Positions 16,997 to 25,805 of a stretch of 64,000 nucleotides of DNA are shown here, piece after piece. The position numbers and the translations under genes were made by a program. The DNA lies in NCBI RefSeq assembly GCF_012911975.1, contig NZ_SMDQ01000018.1:1-64000 (forward strand), in the 5' to 3' direction. The first letter of the stretch is position 1. Each line of letters begins with the position of its first letter. The notes below the pieces were generated by a model. That model had not been told where the DNA came from and searched no databases. It saw nothing but the letters and a program-made list of their open reading frames with translations. Source of the stretch: Nodosilinea sp. P-1105 (GTDB taxonomy: Bacteria > Cyanobacteriota > Cyanobacteriia > Phormidesmidales > Phormidesmidaceae).

Positions 16997-18079
16997 ATGT
17001 ACGACCTCGTTTTGGCCGCCCTAGAGGCCCAGCAACTGACCCAGGCTGCTACGTTGATCAAACAGTGGCAGGGCAAAAGTCCCCAAGACCCTTGGCTCAG
17101 GCTGGCCATGGGACGCTATTGGGAGGCCAAAGGCGATCTGGAAAAGGCCCAAGTCACCTACACACGAGTGTTGCAAACAACCGCCAACCCCAAGGTGCTG
17201 AGCCAGGCCAGGGAAGGGGTGCAGCGGATGTGCGACCAATTGGCCCAGCAGCGGGAGCATGATCTCAACGCAGCTAAAAACCGCCCTGGGGCCACCCAGA
17301 CGGCTGTATTAGCCCTGGCTCCGGTGGCTGGAGCCCAGCGTCAGGCGGCGGCTCAGGGGCTAGCCCAGGTGTTACAGCTAGATCTTTACACAGCCCGCAT
17401 GCGCTTGCCCAGCCAGCACTGGCGGTTGCTGCGGGTGGGGCCAGCGGGGGAACTGCAATATTTTTGTGAGCAGCTGCAAGCTCAACAGATTCCGGCCCGA
17501 TGGACGACGGTGGATCAAATTAAAGCACTCCCGGTGTTTCGGGTGGAGGCGATTCAATCGTTTGAACCCCACATCAGCTTGATTTGCCAAGACAATACGG
17601 GCCAGCGGGGCAGCTTACACCTGGGCTGGGGCGACATTAGTCGCTGGCTGGTGGGGGCGCTACCCCTGTACGAGTCGATAGTGGACCTGGGTCCCTGGGG
17701 AAAACTGAAGCGCAAACAGGCCACCCAGGACTATGCCGAAGTCATGGACTGGCACCTGCACCGTCGCGGCTGTATTTTACGATTCTGCGATCGCGCCTTT
17801 AGCTACCGGGACACCGCCGCGATTCCCTCCATGACCGACACCTCTCCCCAGACCAGCCTGATCGCCACCACCGTTTGGAAAGCCCTGAAAGCCCATTGTC
17901 AGGAGGGCATTCAGTCCGCCCCCTACACTGACTTCACTGGCTTTGGGGATGGGGCCTTAGACTTTATGACAGTCATGCCTCCGTTTGAGCCCCACGTCGA
18001 CCTGATTCGTCCGCAGCCTTCGGCCTGGGATGGGGCCTTTCACTTGTACAGTAGTCTGCGATTTTTGAGCGATCGCTAA
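16997..18079 (+). CDS. TPR-containing cyanobacterial protein, unknown function
   Basis: A 360-aa protein. Residues about 1-75 are helical with a TPR-like unit (WLRLAMGRYWEAKGDLEKAQ, VTYTRVLQTTANPKVLSQA). The middle (95-180) includes ALAPVAGAQRQAAAQ and HWRLLRVGPAGEL, and the rest is a mixed domain with Trp-rich blocks (GWGDISRWLVGALPLYES, DLGPWGKLKRK). It ends with phage- or Tyr-kinase-unrelated sequence that I cannot assign. No signal peptide or membrane helix. It follows sbcD by 64 nt on the same strand and converges on the gene at 18154. I do not recognise a function. Confidence 0.75.
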   Translation: MYDLVLAALEAQQLTQAATLIKQWQGKSPQDPWLRLAMGRYWEAKGDLEKAQVTYTRVLQTTANPKVLSQAREGVQRMCDQLAQQREHDLNAAKNRPGATQTAVLALAPVAGAQRQAAAQGLAQVLQLDLYTARMRLPSQHWRLLRVGPAGELQYFCEQLQAQQIPARWTTVDQIKALPVFRVEAIQSFEPHISLICQDNTGQRGSLHLGWGDISRWLVGALPLYESIVDLGPWGKLKRKQATQDYAEVMDWHLHRRGCILRFCDRAFSYRDTAAIPSMTDTSPQTSLIATTVWKALKAHCQEGIQSAPYTDFTGFGDGALDFMTVMPPFEPHVDLIRPQPSAWDGAFHLYSSLRFLSDR

Positions 18080-18094
18080 CCTCGCCCCCGACCA

Positions 18095-18128
18095 CAAAAA
18101 ATCCCCAGGGGTCGCTACCCTTGGGGAT
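18095..18128 (-). terminator. Rho-independent terminator for the leftward gene
   Basis: On the minus strand ATCCCCAAGGG pairs with CCCTGGGGAT and is followed directly by TTTTTTGTGG. It serves the gene 18154-18558, and the stem may also stop transcripts from the left. Confidence 0.75.
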
Positions 18129-18153
18129 GCATTCGAGGCAATAACGTCGCCAA

Positions 18154-18558
18154 CTAGCGGCTCGGCATTTGCTTAGCCATATCTTTAAACGGGGACAGGC
18201 TAGGACCGGGACGACGACGGCGGGGCATGGATGGCCCACCCACATAATCTGCAGCGAAACTGGTGATTTCAGGCACCGGCGGTACCGGAACCATGGCCGG
18301 TTTAGGATCAGCCTTGGCTGCCGCTGGCTTGGCCTTAGCTGCTGAATCAGCCTTAGCCACCGCTGGCTTAGGATCAGCAGGCTGGGCCTCTGCCGCCGCT
18401 GACTGGGCCGCAGACTCAGCCTTGCCGCCGCCATCGGTCTCATCCAACTCCAGGAAAAATTCCGATTTCTTGCCCAGGCCCACTAGCCCGCCAAGGGTCT
18501 TAAAAATACCGCCAATTAGTCCAAAGATAGCGCCGAAAATAGACTTGATTAAACCCAT
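18154..18558 (-). CDS. Small Gly-rich, Ala/Pro-rich cyanobacterial protein
   Basis: A 134-aa protein. Residues 1-29 (MGLIKSIFGAIFGLIGGIFK, then TLGGLVGLG) are a glycine-zipper-like hydrophobic segment able to insert in a membrane. Residues 30-42 (KKSEFFLELDETD) form a short conserved motif, 45-95 a low-complexity Ala/Lys/Pro linker with AKADPKPA-type repeats, and 96-134 a conserved tail (ITSFAADYVGG, MPRRRRPGPSLSPFKDMAKQ). The N- and C-terminal blocks recur in cyanobacterial hypotheticals. Function unknown; a membrane-associated scaffold is one guess. Confidence 0.7.
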   Translation of the reverse strand: MGLIKSIFGAIFGLIGGIFKTLGGLVGLGKKSEFFLELDETDGGGKAESAAQSAAAEAQPADPKPAVAKADSAAKAKPAAAKADPKPAMVPVPPVPEITSFAADYVGGPSMPRRRRPGPSLSPFKDMAKQMPSR

Positions 18559-18871
18559 AGGTATATCCCTTCTACCTGCTTTCCTGAGAATCTTCCAGCC
18601 GCGATCGCCCGCACTACAGCCGCTGCACTTAGCTCAATCAGCCATCTTTGCCATACTTGGGAAGCGGGGATGATCTGGAATCTCCCTTAATTGATTATCA
18701 AGTTCCGTTACGCATTCTTACCAGACTAGGGGACAACTAGATAAGAAAGTTAACATTCAACCCGGCCTTGGCACCGGTCAAGCTGGATGCGATCTGGTCT
18801 AAGGAAATAGCCCTGCGGCCCCTCAGCAGGTGTGATACCATAGAGCTTGCTTTGGCCGACGCGGGCCATTT

Positions 18872-18942
18872 GCGGGTGTAGTTTAGTGGTAAAACCTTAG
18901 CCTTCCAAGCTAATGATGGGGGTTCGATTCCCCCCACCCGCT
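18872..18942 (+). tRNA. tRNA-Gly (anticodon TCC)
   Basis: 71 nt with acceptor stem GCGGGTG/CACCCGC, D-arm TAGTTTAGTGGTAAAA, anticodon loop CTTCCAA with anticodon TCC, and T-arm GGGGGTTCGATTCCCCC. Discriminator base T; CCA is not encoded. It lies in the intergenic region 18559-19000, which otherwise shows nothing. Confidence 0.97.
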
Positions 18943-19000
18943 TCTGTTGTTGTACAGTTCCCGATAATAGGTCATGGGGACTGGAGGCAAGTCTCCTGCA

Positions 19001-20932
19001 TTAGTTACAGCAGCTGTGTTTGCTAGCTGCCGGGGGTACGTCGTTGGCCGGATTTTCGTCGAAGAAATTCAGCGGCTTGAGCATAAAGCCAACGTAGGCG
19101 GTGGGCATCACCGGCCAGTCTTCGGCGCGGGGAATGTGGGTGTGGGCAAAGGTGTACCACACCACCAGGTCGGTGTTCTCTACGGGGCGGTTCGCCTCAG
19201 TCCATTTCGGCAGCCCCTCGCCACCGGGGTGCTGATTGGGGTAGTTGCCCGTCGGGAATTTTTCGTCCGGGGCGTAGGGGGTGACCCACAGGTGCTTGGT
19301 CATATAAGTGGCCCGCTTCATCACGCTGGCGTGGGGGCGCGCCAGGGGTAGGGTATTTTCACCGGGCATCAGCTTGTAGGCGGTGGGGTAGCCCATGGCG
19401 TTGGTTTCGTTGGGGTTGACGATTTTCCAGTAGCGGGCCTTGATCGGGTCGATCAGCCGCTGGGCCTGTTGCTCGCTGGCCAGCAGGGTCGATTTGGCGT
19501 AAAAGGCGTTGCCGTAGGGGTTCAGGGTCTCGTCGGCTTCGGGTTCGACATCCACCTCATAGACAGAGTTTTGCATGCCGTCGATGCACATATCCATGCG
19601 CACATTGAAGATGTGCTGGTGGGCGGGAGCATAGAGCTGGGGGGCAATCAGGGTGCCGTACTTGGGCACTTCGCCGGGGGGGAAGGCTGCCGTGCTGAGC
19701 ATGCCCGTGAGCTTGACCTCGTATTGAATGGTGCCGTCTTGGTAGAAGTACCAGAAAAAGCCGTACTCGTAGTTGCCCACAGTGGCGATGAAGGAAACCA
19801 CCAGGCGGCGCGATCGCCTCACCTCAGTCTCTTCGGTGCGCCAGTCCACATGCTTCCAGAGAATGCCAAAGTCTTCTTCGTGGAGGCAAACGGCGTGCTC
19901 AATCTGGGCCACCTCGCCCCGGGAGTTGGTCATAAAGGCATCGAAGTAGTAGATCTCGCCCAGGCAGTCGCAGCCTAGCTTGAGGGAGTTGGCCAGGGTA
20001 CCAACACCGTACTCGCCCACGTCAAAGGCGTTTTTACGGTAGTGGTGGGGCTGGGGGTCGCCATAGGGCACAGTCATCTCTGCCAAAGAGGCGCGGTAGA
20101 GAATGGGCCGCTCTTCGCCGTCGTCGGTGTAGCTGACGGTGTAGAGCACCAGCCCCTCGCGGGGGGTAAAGCCGATGCGCATTTTCCACTTTTGCCAGCG
20201 GATCTCGTGGCCGTTGACGGTGAAGCTGGGGCCTTCGGGCTGGATGATCTCCAGGGGTTTGAGGTCGGTGCGAAAGTTTTTGATGTATTCCTGGGAGTAG
20301 TTGGCGGAATTGGGCGGCAGGGGCACCACGCCGTGGTCTTCGACCCGGATCACCTCCATTTTGTTGAGGTCAACGACGGGGATGACGCCTTCGATCGGGC
20401 GGGCGTAGCCGTTGTCGGTGGGGTTGGCCCGCACCCAGCAGAGGGCGCGGGAGAGGCGGACGCCGTCTTCGTCAGCAATGCCATAGTTACCGGCAGACCA
20501 GGGGTCAACCATCACCAAGCTGGGGTCAGTGATGCCGCGTTTGGCGATCGCATCCAGAAATTCTGGACAGGCCTTGACCGCATTCTCACACTCAATGAAC
20601 TCATCCAGCATGATCGGCGGCTGCACACCGGGAATGTGCTGCCAGGAGATTACAGTGCCCTCCGTCAGCGAGACGATCGCCTCATAGGTCTGGGCGGTGG
20701 CATTGTCGAGAATGATGGCGAAGGCTTCCCGGACAATGTCATCCCCCGGCTTGAAGCTGAGTACCGTTGCCTTGGATGGCTCGTTGAGGGTGATGGTGGC
20801 AAAGCGGGTAGTGGCCCCCAGGGATTTCTGGTTGCGCAGAATGGCGACGGCGGCGGCGATTTCGTTGGGAGTGAGGGGTTCGAGGGGGTGGGCAACGGCG
20901 ACAGCAGTGGGGCGTGCTTGGGCAATGGTCAT
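19001..20932 (-). CDS. Copper-containing primary amine oxidase
   Basis: A 643-aa quinoprotein that oxidises primary amines to aldehydes, releasing ammonia and hydrogen peroxide. The TPQ precursor tyrosine is Y388 in NYEYG. The catalytic base is D304 (NAFDVGEYGVG). Copper ligands are H438 and H440 (HQHIFNVRMD) and H599 (THIPRAEDWPVMP). The spacing D304-Y388 (84) equals that of the Arthrobacter enzyme. No signal peptide, so probably cytosolic. It is followed upstream by a PhyH-type dioxygenase on the same strand (248 nt away) and a divergent solute-binding-like gene, suggesting an amine-use cluster. The C-terminus ends HSCCN. Confidence 0.95.
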   Translation of the reverse strand: MTIAQARPTAVAVAHPLEPLTPNEIAAAVAILRNQKSLGATTRFATITLNEPSKATVLSFKPGDDIVREAFAIILDNATAQTYEAIVSLTEGTVISWQHIPGVQPPIMLDEFIECENAVKACPEFLDAIAKRGITDPSLVMVDPWSAGNYGIADEDGVRLSRALCWVRANPTDNGYARPIEGVIPVVDLNKMEVIRVEDHGVVPLPPNSANYSQEYIKNFRTDLKPLEIIQPEGPSFTVNGHEIRWQKWKMRIGFTPREGLVLYTVSYTDDGEERPILYRASLAEMTVPYGDPQPHHYRKNAFDVGEYGVGTLANSLKLGCDCLGEIYYFDAFMTNSRGEVAQIEHAVCLHEEDFGILWKHVDWRTEETEVRRSRRLVVSFIATVGNYEYGFFWYFYQDGTIQYEVKLTGMLSTAAFPPGEVPKYGTLIAPQLYAPAHQHIFNVRMDMCIDGMQNSVYEVDVEPEADETLNPYGNAFYAKSTLLASEQQAQRLIDPIKARYWKIVNPNETNAMGYPTAYKLMPGENTLPLARPHASVMKRATYMTKHLWVTPYAPDEKFPTGNYPNQHPGGEGLPKWTEANRPVENTDLVVWYTFAHTHIPRAEDWPVMPTAYVGFMLKPLNFFDENPANDVPPAASKHSCCN

Positions 20933-20966
20933 GGGTAGGCTCCTGGGGTAGTTGGGGGGATGGGTG

Positions 20967-21080
20967 GAAGATGGGGAGGTGGGGAGGTGGGGAAGGTGGG
21001 GAGATTTGGAAGATGGGGAGGTGGGGAAGGTGGGGAGATTTGGAAGATGGGGAGGTGGGGAGTGGGTAGGGTGGGTTAGG
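20967..21080. repeat. Polypurine tandem repeat, about 34-bp unit
   Basis: About three copies of a G-rich unit beginning GATTTGGAAGATGGGGAGG lie between the amine oxidase and dioxygenase genes. Many GGGG runs make the plus strand a possible G-quadruplex former. The C-rich complement is in the transcript of the leftward genes. Confidence 0.8.
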
Positions 21081-21180
21081 TTTCAGATAGCTGGGGGGCG
21101 ATCGCCTGTGTTAGGGCCGTAACCTACTGTCGAGGTATTGTGCCAACAGTCCAAAATGCAAAATCGCCAATCCAAAATCG

Positions 21181-22116
21181 TCAGGCGATCGCCATCGCCT
21201 TCCCCAGCAGATCGTCGCAATAGTCCGCCAGGTGGGGGCTGCGGTAGCCGTCGTTGCGCCAGAGAATGGGGAAAAAGCTCTCGTCCATTTCGGTGCTGCC
21301 CACCCGCTTGTAGCGGCCATAGATGTACCCCTGGGGGTTGGTGGGGTGGAACTGGGCGCTGGCGGGGATGGTGTGCAGACCGATGCTGTGGAACATGCCC
21401 TCGGTGCGGGTGGTGGGGCCAAGACCGTGCCAGGTGCGCCCGTGGTGGAAGGCGCAGCCCCCGGCGGGCACATCGACGATGACCAGCTCTGGTTCAGGCA
21501 CGCCCGCATTCTCGGCGGCCTGGAGCATAGCCCAGCGGTAGTCTTTGGTGGGGGCATGAAACTCGCCCTCGACCTGGGCAATCGGCCATTTGTGGGAGCC
21601 TTTGGCGTAGACCAGGGTGCCATCGGCGGCGGTGGCGCGATCGAGGGCGACCCAGCAGGTGATCATCTCGGCCGGGTCCAGGTAATCGATGTAGACGCCG
21701 TCCTGGTGCATGGCGATCGCCTGGGCACCGGGGGGCTTCATCCACAGGCTGTCTTGACCGATGCGGGCACCGTCCCAGCCGGACAGGGTGGCGCTAAGGC
21801 GACCAATTTCTGAGGAGAGCACTAGGCTGGCGATGGTGCGATCGCTCTTCCAGCCGTTGCAGATCTCCCGGGTAATGTCGGGCAGACTCATGCGCGGACG
21901 CCAGTGCCACTCGTCGGGGAAAATGCCAGTCTCAAACTCACCGTGGAACATGGGCTCCAGGCGGCTGGCCAGGCGTTGAGCAAAATCCGCTGGCAAAAAA
22001 TTCTCCAGAATCAAAAAGCCATCGTTTTGGAATTGCTGAATCTGGGTTTGAGAAAGCTGAATCGGTTGGTAATCCATTGAGTTGACAAAATTGGACAAGC
22101 CGGATGTACTTGTCAT
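21181..22116 (-). CDS. Phytanoyl-CoA dioxygenase (PhyH) family protein
   Basis: A 311-aa Fe(II)/2-oxoglutarate-dependent dioxygenase. Metal ligands are H137 and D139 (AMHQDG) and the distal H230 in HHGRTWHGLGP. The preceding QDSLWMKPPG and the following DYLDPAEMITCWVALD, GTLVYAKGSHKW blocks are typical of the PhyH family. The start ATG at 22116 has GGGGAAG upstream; an internal ATG at 22077 has none. It shares orientation with the amine oxidase. The substrate is unknown; hydroxylation of an amine or amino-acid derivative would fit the neighbourhood but is inference. Confidence 0.88.
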   Translation of the reverse strand: MTSTSGLSNFVNSMDYQPIQLSQTQIQQFQNDGFLILENFLPADFAQRLASRLEPMFHGEFETGIFPDEWHWRPRMSLPDITREICNGWKSDRTIASLVLSSEIGRLSATLSGWDGARIGQDSLWMKPPGAQAIAMHQDGVYIDYLDPAEMITCWVALDRATAADGTLVYAKGSHKWPIAQVEGEFHAPTKDYRWAMLQAAENAGVPEPELVIVDVPAGGCAFHHGRTWHGLGPTTRTEGMFHSIGLHTIPASAQFHPTNPQGYIYGRYKRVGSTEMDESFFPILWRNDGYRSPHLADYCDDLLGKAMAIA

Positions 22117-22139
22117 AATAAGTTCTTCCCCAAAAGATT

Positions 22140-22889
22140 ATGTGTCCACCGTTACCTGACGTCGACCCAGCTGTGCCACTGACCCTAGAGCCGGGTGTAT
22201 TGCACATTGCCGCCAGCGATTTTGATGCCCGCCCCATGAGCTATCTCACCCGGGCAGGAGAGCGCACCGGTTTTGAGCCAGAACTGGCTCGGGTAGTCTG
22301 TCAACAGCTGGGCTTAATTCCCCTATGGCACAATTTGCCTATGGCTGAGTTCTATACTTGCTTCGCCACCGGGCGGTACGATGTGGTGTGGTTTAACCAG
22401 GCCATTACCCCCGAGCGGCAGCAGGTGGTCAACTTTACTCGCCCCTATGGTCTGTTTGATGAGGCGGTTCTGGTTAAAATCGGCAGCGGTATTACCTCAG
22501 TGGCCGATCTGGCGGGTAAACGGGTTGGTGGCCTAGCCGATAGCACCAATATTGCTCTGGTCGAGAGTTTCCCTGAGGCGATCGCCGTGCCGTTCCCCGG
22601 CAGCGACCAGGTGCTGCCCGAAATGCTGGCTGCCCTGAGAGCAGGGGAGATTGACGCGCTGATTGATGACGAACTGGTGCTGGCGATCGCCGCCCAGGAG
22701 GATGACCAGTTAGAGCTGGGTTTTACCTTGCCAACCCAGGTGCCGTTTGCGATCGCCACCCCAAAACATAACCCTGGCTTGCAGACCAAGCTGAATGCCG
22801 CCCTGGCCACTACCCTGGTCGATGGTACGCTGGCCGCCCTCTGGGCCACGTGGATTCCTTGGAAACCGTTTCCACAGCTGGGTATTTGA
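22140..22889 (+). CDS. Solute-binding protein family 3-like protein without signal peptide
   Basis: A 249-aa protein with the bacterial extracellular solute-binding family 3 fold: GVLHIAASDFDARPMSYLT, RTGFEPELARVVCQQLGL, FATGRYDVVWFNQAITPERQ, FTRPYGLFDEAVLV, ADLAGKRVGG, ALRAGEIDALIDDELVL. These proteins normally bind amino acids or amines outside the membrane, but no N-terminal signal is seen from this start. It begins 23 nt from the divergent dioxygenase start, and no ABC permease or ATPase is nearby. It could be a cytosolic ligand sensor or an enzyme of the cyclohexadienyl-dehydratase type. Confidence 0.8.
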   Translation: MCPPLPDVDPAVPLTLEPGVLHIAASDFDARPMSYLTRAGERTGFEPELARVVCQQLGLIPLWHNLPMAEFYTCFATGRYDVVWFNQAITPERQQVVNFTRPYGLFDEAVLVKIGSGITSVADLAGKRVGGLADSTNIALVESFPEAIAVPFPGSDQVLPEMLAALRAGEIDALIDDELVLAIAAQEDDQLELGFTLPTQVPFAIATPKHNPGLQTKLNAALATTLVDGTLAALWATWIPWKPFPQLGI

Positions 22890-22954
22890 TCGCTCGACGT
22901 CGACAAAACCTTGCTATCCCTAGGGCTGGCTGGCAGAAATGTACTTACCTTCGC

Positions 22955-23020
22955 TGAAGGTGCCAGGTTCTAGGGGTCAGGTATCAGGAAAGGTTGGCCG
23001 ACTTATGCCGCAGAATACTC
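22955..23020 (-). repeat. Degenerate relative of MITE-like family A
   Basis: Contains TGCCAGGTTC, GGTATCAGGAAAGGTTGGCC and GACTTATGCCGCAGAATACT, closely matching the interior and right end of the element at 55548-55649, but lacking intact CTAGTAC ends. Confidence 0.6.
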
Positions 23021-23059
23021 GTTATTTGTGACTCACTATGACCAGGCTGGAGTGCACAC

Positions 23060-23686
23060 TCACTGATCACGGTGCAAAACAAAGAAAAAGGGTTGGGGCA
23101 GGTCTTTAAAGTCCATCACACCCAACACCGTATGGTCATCGATTTTTCTAAAGCTGTCGTTTATCGGCAGCCTGTCGTAGATCATGGTGGCGCTGACCTG
23201 ATGGCGATAGTCCATCATCCGCAGGCGGGCTTGACTGGTGTCAGTTTTCGACAGAGCGATCAGCAGGCGTAGCAGAGGTCGCAATGCTTTGTGTTTAACG
23301 AAAGAGAGCTTCAGCCCCAGGCGCATGGCCATAAGGCTAGGGGCAACTTTAAAGACATGACCTTGTCCATTCTGAAACAACAACGGATGCACCGTTTCAG
23401 GGTCAACAAACGCCTTGCCATACCAGTTTGTAGCGGCCAACAGCCCGTCCATGGGGTGGTTCGTGGCGATTTCGACCCCTCGCCAACGACCGATCATAAA
23501 GTCCAAGTCGACTGGTTCTAAGGCATCAAAGCACTGGAGCGCCACCTCAGAAGTGGCCTCTCGGTCATGCAATATCGACGTTAGCGGATCTGTTTTTATG
23601 GCGTCCCCCTTATGCCTGCGATCGCAAGGCTTACCCATCGCTTTCATGCCATGGCCAACGCTGACCAAGCTAAGCCTATTCTGCAC
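23060..23686 (-). CDS. GXWXG and DUF4334 domain protein
   Basis: A 208-aa protein. The GXWXG domain (FMIGRWRGVEIATNHPMDG, then LLAATNWYGKAF, about residues 63-95) is followed by the DUF4334 domain (RLRMMDYRHQVSATMIYDRL, INDSFRKIDDHTVLGVMDFK, FFFVLHRD, about 153-207). The pair occurs together in bacteria and fungi without known function. The first 30 or so residues look non-conserved, so an ATG a few codons downstream (M14 or M17) may be the true start. It stands alone. Confidence 0.82.
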   Translation of the reverse strand: MQNRLSLVSVGHGMKAMGKPCDRRHKGDAIKTDPLTSILHDREATSEVALQCFDALEPVDLDFMIGRWRGVEIATNHPMDGLLAATNWYGKAFVDPETVHPLLFQNGQGHVFKVAPSLMAMRLGLKLSFVKHKALRPLLRLLIALSKTDTSQARLRMMDYRHQVSATMIYDRLPINDSFRKIDDHTVLGVMDFKDLPQPFFFVLHRDQ

Positions 23687-23939
23687 TACTCGGCCAGACC
23701 CTTGGTGGACTTACACCCAAGCAAAGCACTTGAGGGCAGCGTCAAGCTTGAACACTAGGGTAGTCACAGATTGGGTAATACATTATAGAAGCCTCGAAAA
23801 ATACAAAGCTTATTAAGAATGGAGGCGAGGTCTCAATGCTTTTGAGCTTCCAGGTTTAGTAATAAAGCAATTAATCGAGGTGCCTTTATGGAGCCCAATA
23901 GCCGTAAGCCTTATTGGGTTCTGCTGGCCATGTAAGACA

Positions 23940-25166
23940 CTAGATGTCCTGGCAAATCTTAGCCAACTCTTTCCTCCTTTCAGGCGTTGTTAAGGACTTT
24001 GTTCGCCATAGGCCGACATGTGCTTCGGCTGCAGCCAGATCAGAGAAACGCTCGATGTCAATCAATACTTGGGCGTCAATCAATACTTGGGCTACTCTGT
24101 CACAATCACGATACCGAATATTACCCATAGAACGTTGCAAGGCATTAGGTAGGATAACATTGCATAGTAGTGGAGGAGTATCTGTAGCGAGTTGTTCTTC
24201 AGACAAGTCGGTAACGCTGCTTAAATCTACTCCTAGCAAAACTGCATTGCTCAAGTTGCTATCTGCAAAGCTTGTTGATGTAAAACGACCTCCTTCTATT
24301 AAAGCCCCTTCAAGATTAGCTGACACGAGCTTTGCCCCTCTGAGATCTGTATTGATCAAGCGAACTTTAGATAGATTAGCTTGTCTAAAACTAGAGTTCA
24401 TTAAACAAGCAGATGAAAGATTGGCTGAGTCAAGAGTTGCTCCTGTCAGGTTGGAACGCACCACTTTTGCCTTGAATAAATCTGCTTCTGTTAGGTTCAC
24501 CTCTTTTAACTGGCAACGTCTCGCAGTTATTTGAATCAACTCTGCATCACTCAGGTTTGAACCGTTTAATGTGGCGTCACTAATATCAGCCTTCTTAAGG
24601 CTAGCATGGTGTAGTGTAGCTTCTACCAATGTACTTGCATTTAGACGGGCCGACTTTAAAGTCGCTTTGCTTAAATCTGCTTGAGAGAAATTAGCGCCAG
24701 TTGCTTTAGCACCAGTAAGGTTCGCTTCAATCAGCTTGGCATACCTTAGATCTGCATGGTTGAGCTGAACGCTTGAAAAGTCAACCCCGATCAAACTCGC
24801 CTTCATAAGTCTTGTGTGACTTAGATCGGGCACCTGGTCTTCATTAAAGTCGATTAGGTCAAGTTCAAGGTTCGTTAGGTCTTCTCTAAATGAGAAGGAT
24901 TCGCAGTATCGTCCGAATGACCTCAAGATTGGTGAGAGCCATCTGTTATTAGAGTGAATGGTACAGCTATTTATTAGGTTTAGGAAGACGTCCCTTTTGG
25001 CTGATGAATCGCCAGTGCGAAGGGTTTCGTACTTCTTTTGTATGTCTCTTTCAGCAAGATAATAACTAACCCCAAATAAGGCGACTGATAAAGCTAATAG
25101 TGCTCCACTAATTAGAACTGGCTTAAGCAGCGCGCTTCTTAGAATATATCTAGCTGATGGTGCCAT
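23940..25166 (-). CDS. Membrane-anchored pentapeptide-repeat protein
   Basis: A 408-aa protein. Residues about 12-34 (ALLKPVLISGALLALSVALF) are one N-terminal membrane helix. Residues about 95-330 are A(D/N)LxxA-type pentapeptide repeats (LNHADLRYAKLIEANLTGAK and onward), expected to fold as a right-handed quadrilateral beta-helix. The C-terminus includes LDLSEEQLATDTPP-like and CDRV blocks, with an eight-residue duplication (VLIDAQVLID). Coding DNA is clearly more AT-rich than neighbours, suggesting transfer. Function unknown. An AT-rich flank of about 250 bp on each side carries no gene. Confidence 0.85.
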   Translation of the reverse strand: MAPSARYILRSALLKPVLISGALLALSVALFGVSYYLAERDIQKKYETLRTGDSSAKRDVFLNLINSCTIHSNNRWLSPILRSFGRYCESFSFREDLTNLELDLIDFNEDQVPDLSHTRLMKASLIGVDFSSVQLNHADLRYAKLIEANLTGAKATGANFSQADLSKATLKSARLNASTLVEATLHHASLKKADISDATLNGSNLSDAELIQITARRCQLKEVNLTEADLFKAKVVRSNLTGATLDSANLSSACLMNSSFRQANLSKVRLINTDLRGAKLVSANLEGALIEGGRFTSTSFADSNLSNAVLLGVDLSSVTDLSEEQLATDTPPLLCNVILPNALQRSMGNIRYRDCDRVAQVLIDAQVLIDIERFSDLAAAEAHVGLWRTKSLTTPERRKELAKICQDI

Positions 25167-25805
25167 AACTTACCGTGAGATTAGTATCAATCGTCCATGG
25201 TGCAACATCTTTATACCCTGTTTTTAGCTCAGAATCAGTGCCTTGATGTCACAAAGTATAATGAGTGGGTGACAAAGGTATGTCGTCCTAACCAGAAGCT
25301 GAGAGTTAGGAGTTAGAAGATCTAAGAAATTGAAAGTGTTCAGAAAATCACGCTTGACAGGACTGAAACCCCTGATTTTTCGTTCTCGACACAGGGATTT
25401 ACACAAAATTCTGATCGCTCTCAAGGAATTAGATTAGCAAGGTAATGGCGTACCAGGTGACTAGTTTTTTTCCTTCGTAAGACATTTTATGAACAACGTC
25501 GCTCAACCTTCAGTGATTGCGGGCTGAGCGACGTCGTATGTCTTTTGTGTTTTTCGGCAGTCTGCCGCCAATAGGCAGGCTAAGCTAACAGGTCATGTAT
25601 CCCACAGAGCTACTGTGTACACATAAGTCTTGCTTGACTTTAGCTCCTCCGCTTTGGCCCCCTTTTCTGGTATGCCCGTAGGGCTATAAGCCCCCCTCGC
25701 GCAGCGTGCCCAGAAGGCATAATTCTGGGGGAATTTGAAGCCTGCCCCCCGAAAGCGGGGAACTAGGGAGGCAAAACTCGATTCCAGCAGACCGCCTACC
25801 CAGCA
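25167..25805. other. Intergenic region with stem-loop
   Basis: About 640 bases without a supported gene (a 66-codon leftward frame lacks support). ACGTCGCTCA (25496-25505) pairs exactly with TGAGCGACGT (25524-25533), with more pairing inside; a T-rich tract follows on the plus strand. It could end the leftward operon starting near 31998 but lacks a T run on that strand. Around 25675-25765 a G/C-rich run (CCCGTAGGGC, CCCCCCGAAAGCGGGG) forms further hairpins. Confidence 0.5.

Noticed and set aside
20042-20938. 298-codon plus-strand frame over the amine oxidase gene
   Set aside because: Antisense to a gene with all catalytic residues; no recognised domain.
25224-25424. 66-codon minus-strand frame
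   Set aside because: AT-rich intergenic DNA, no ribosome site and no recognisable product.
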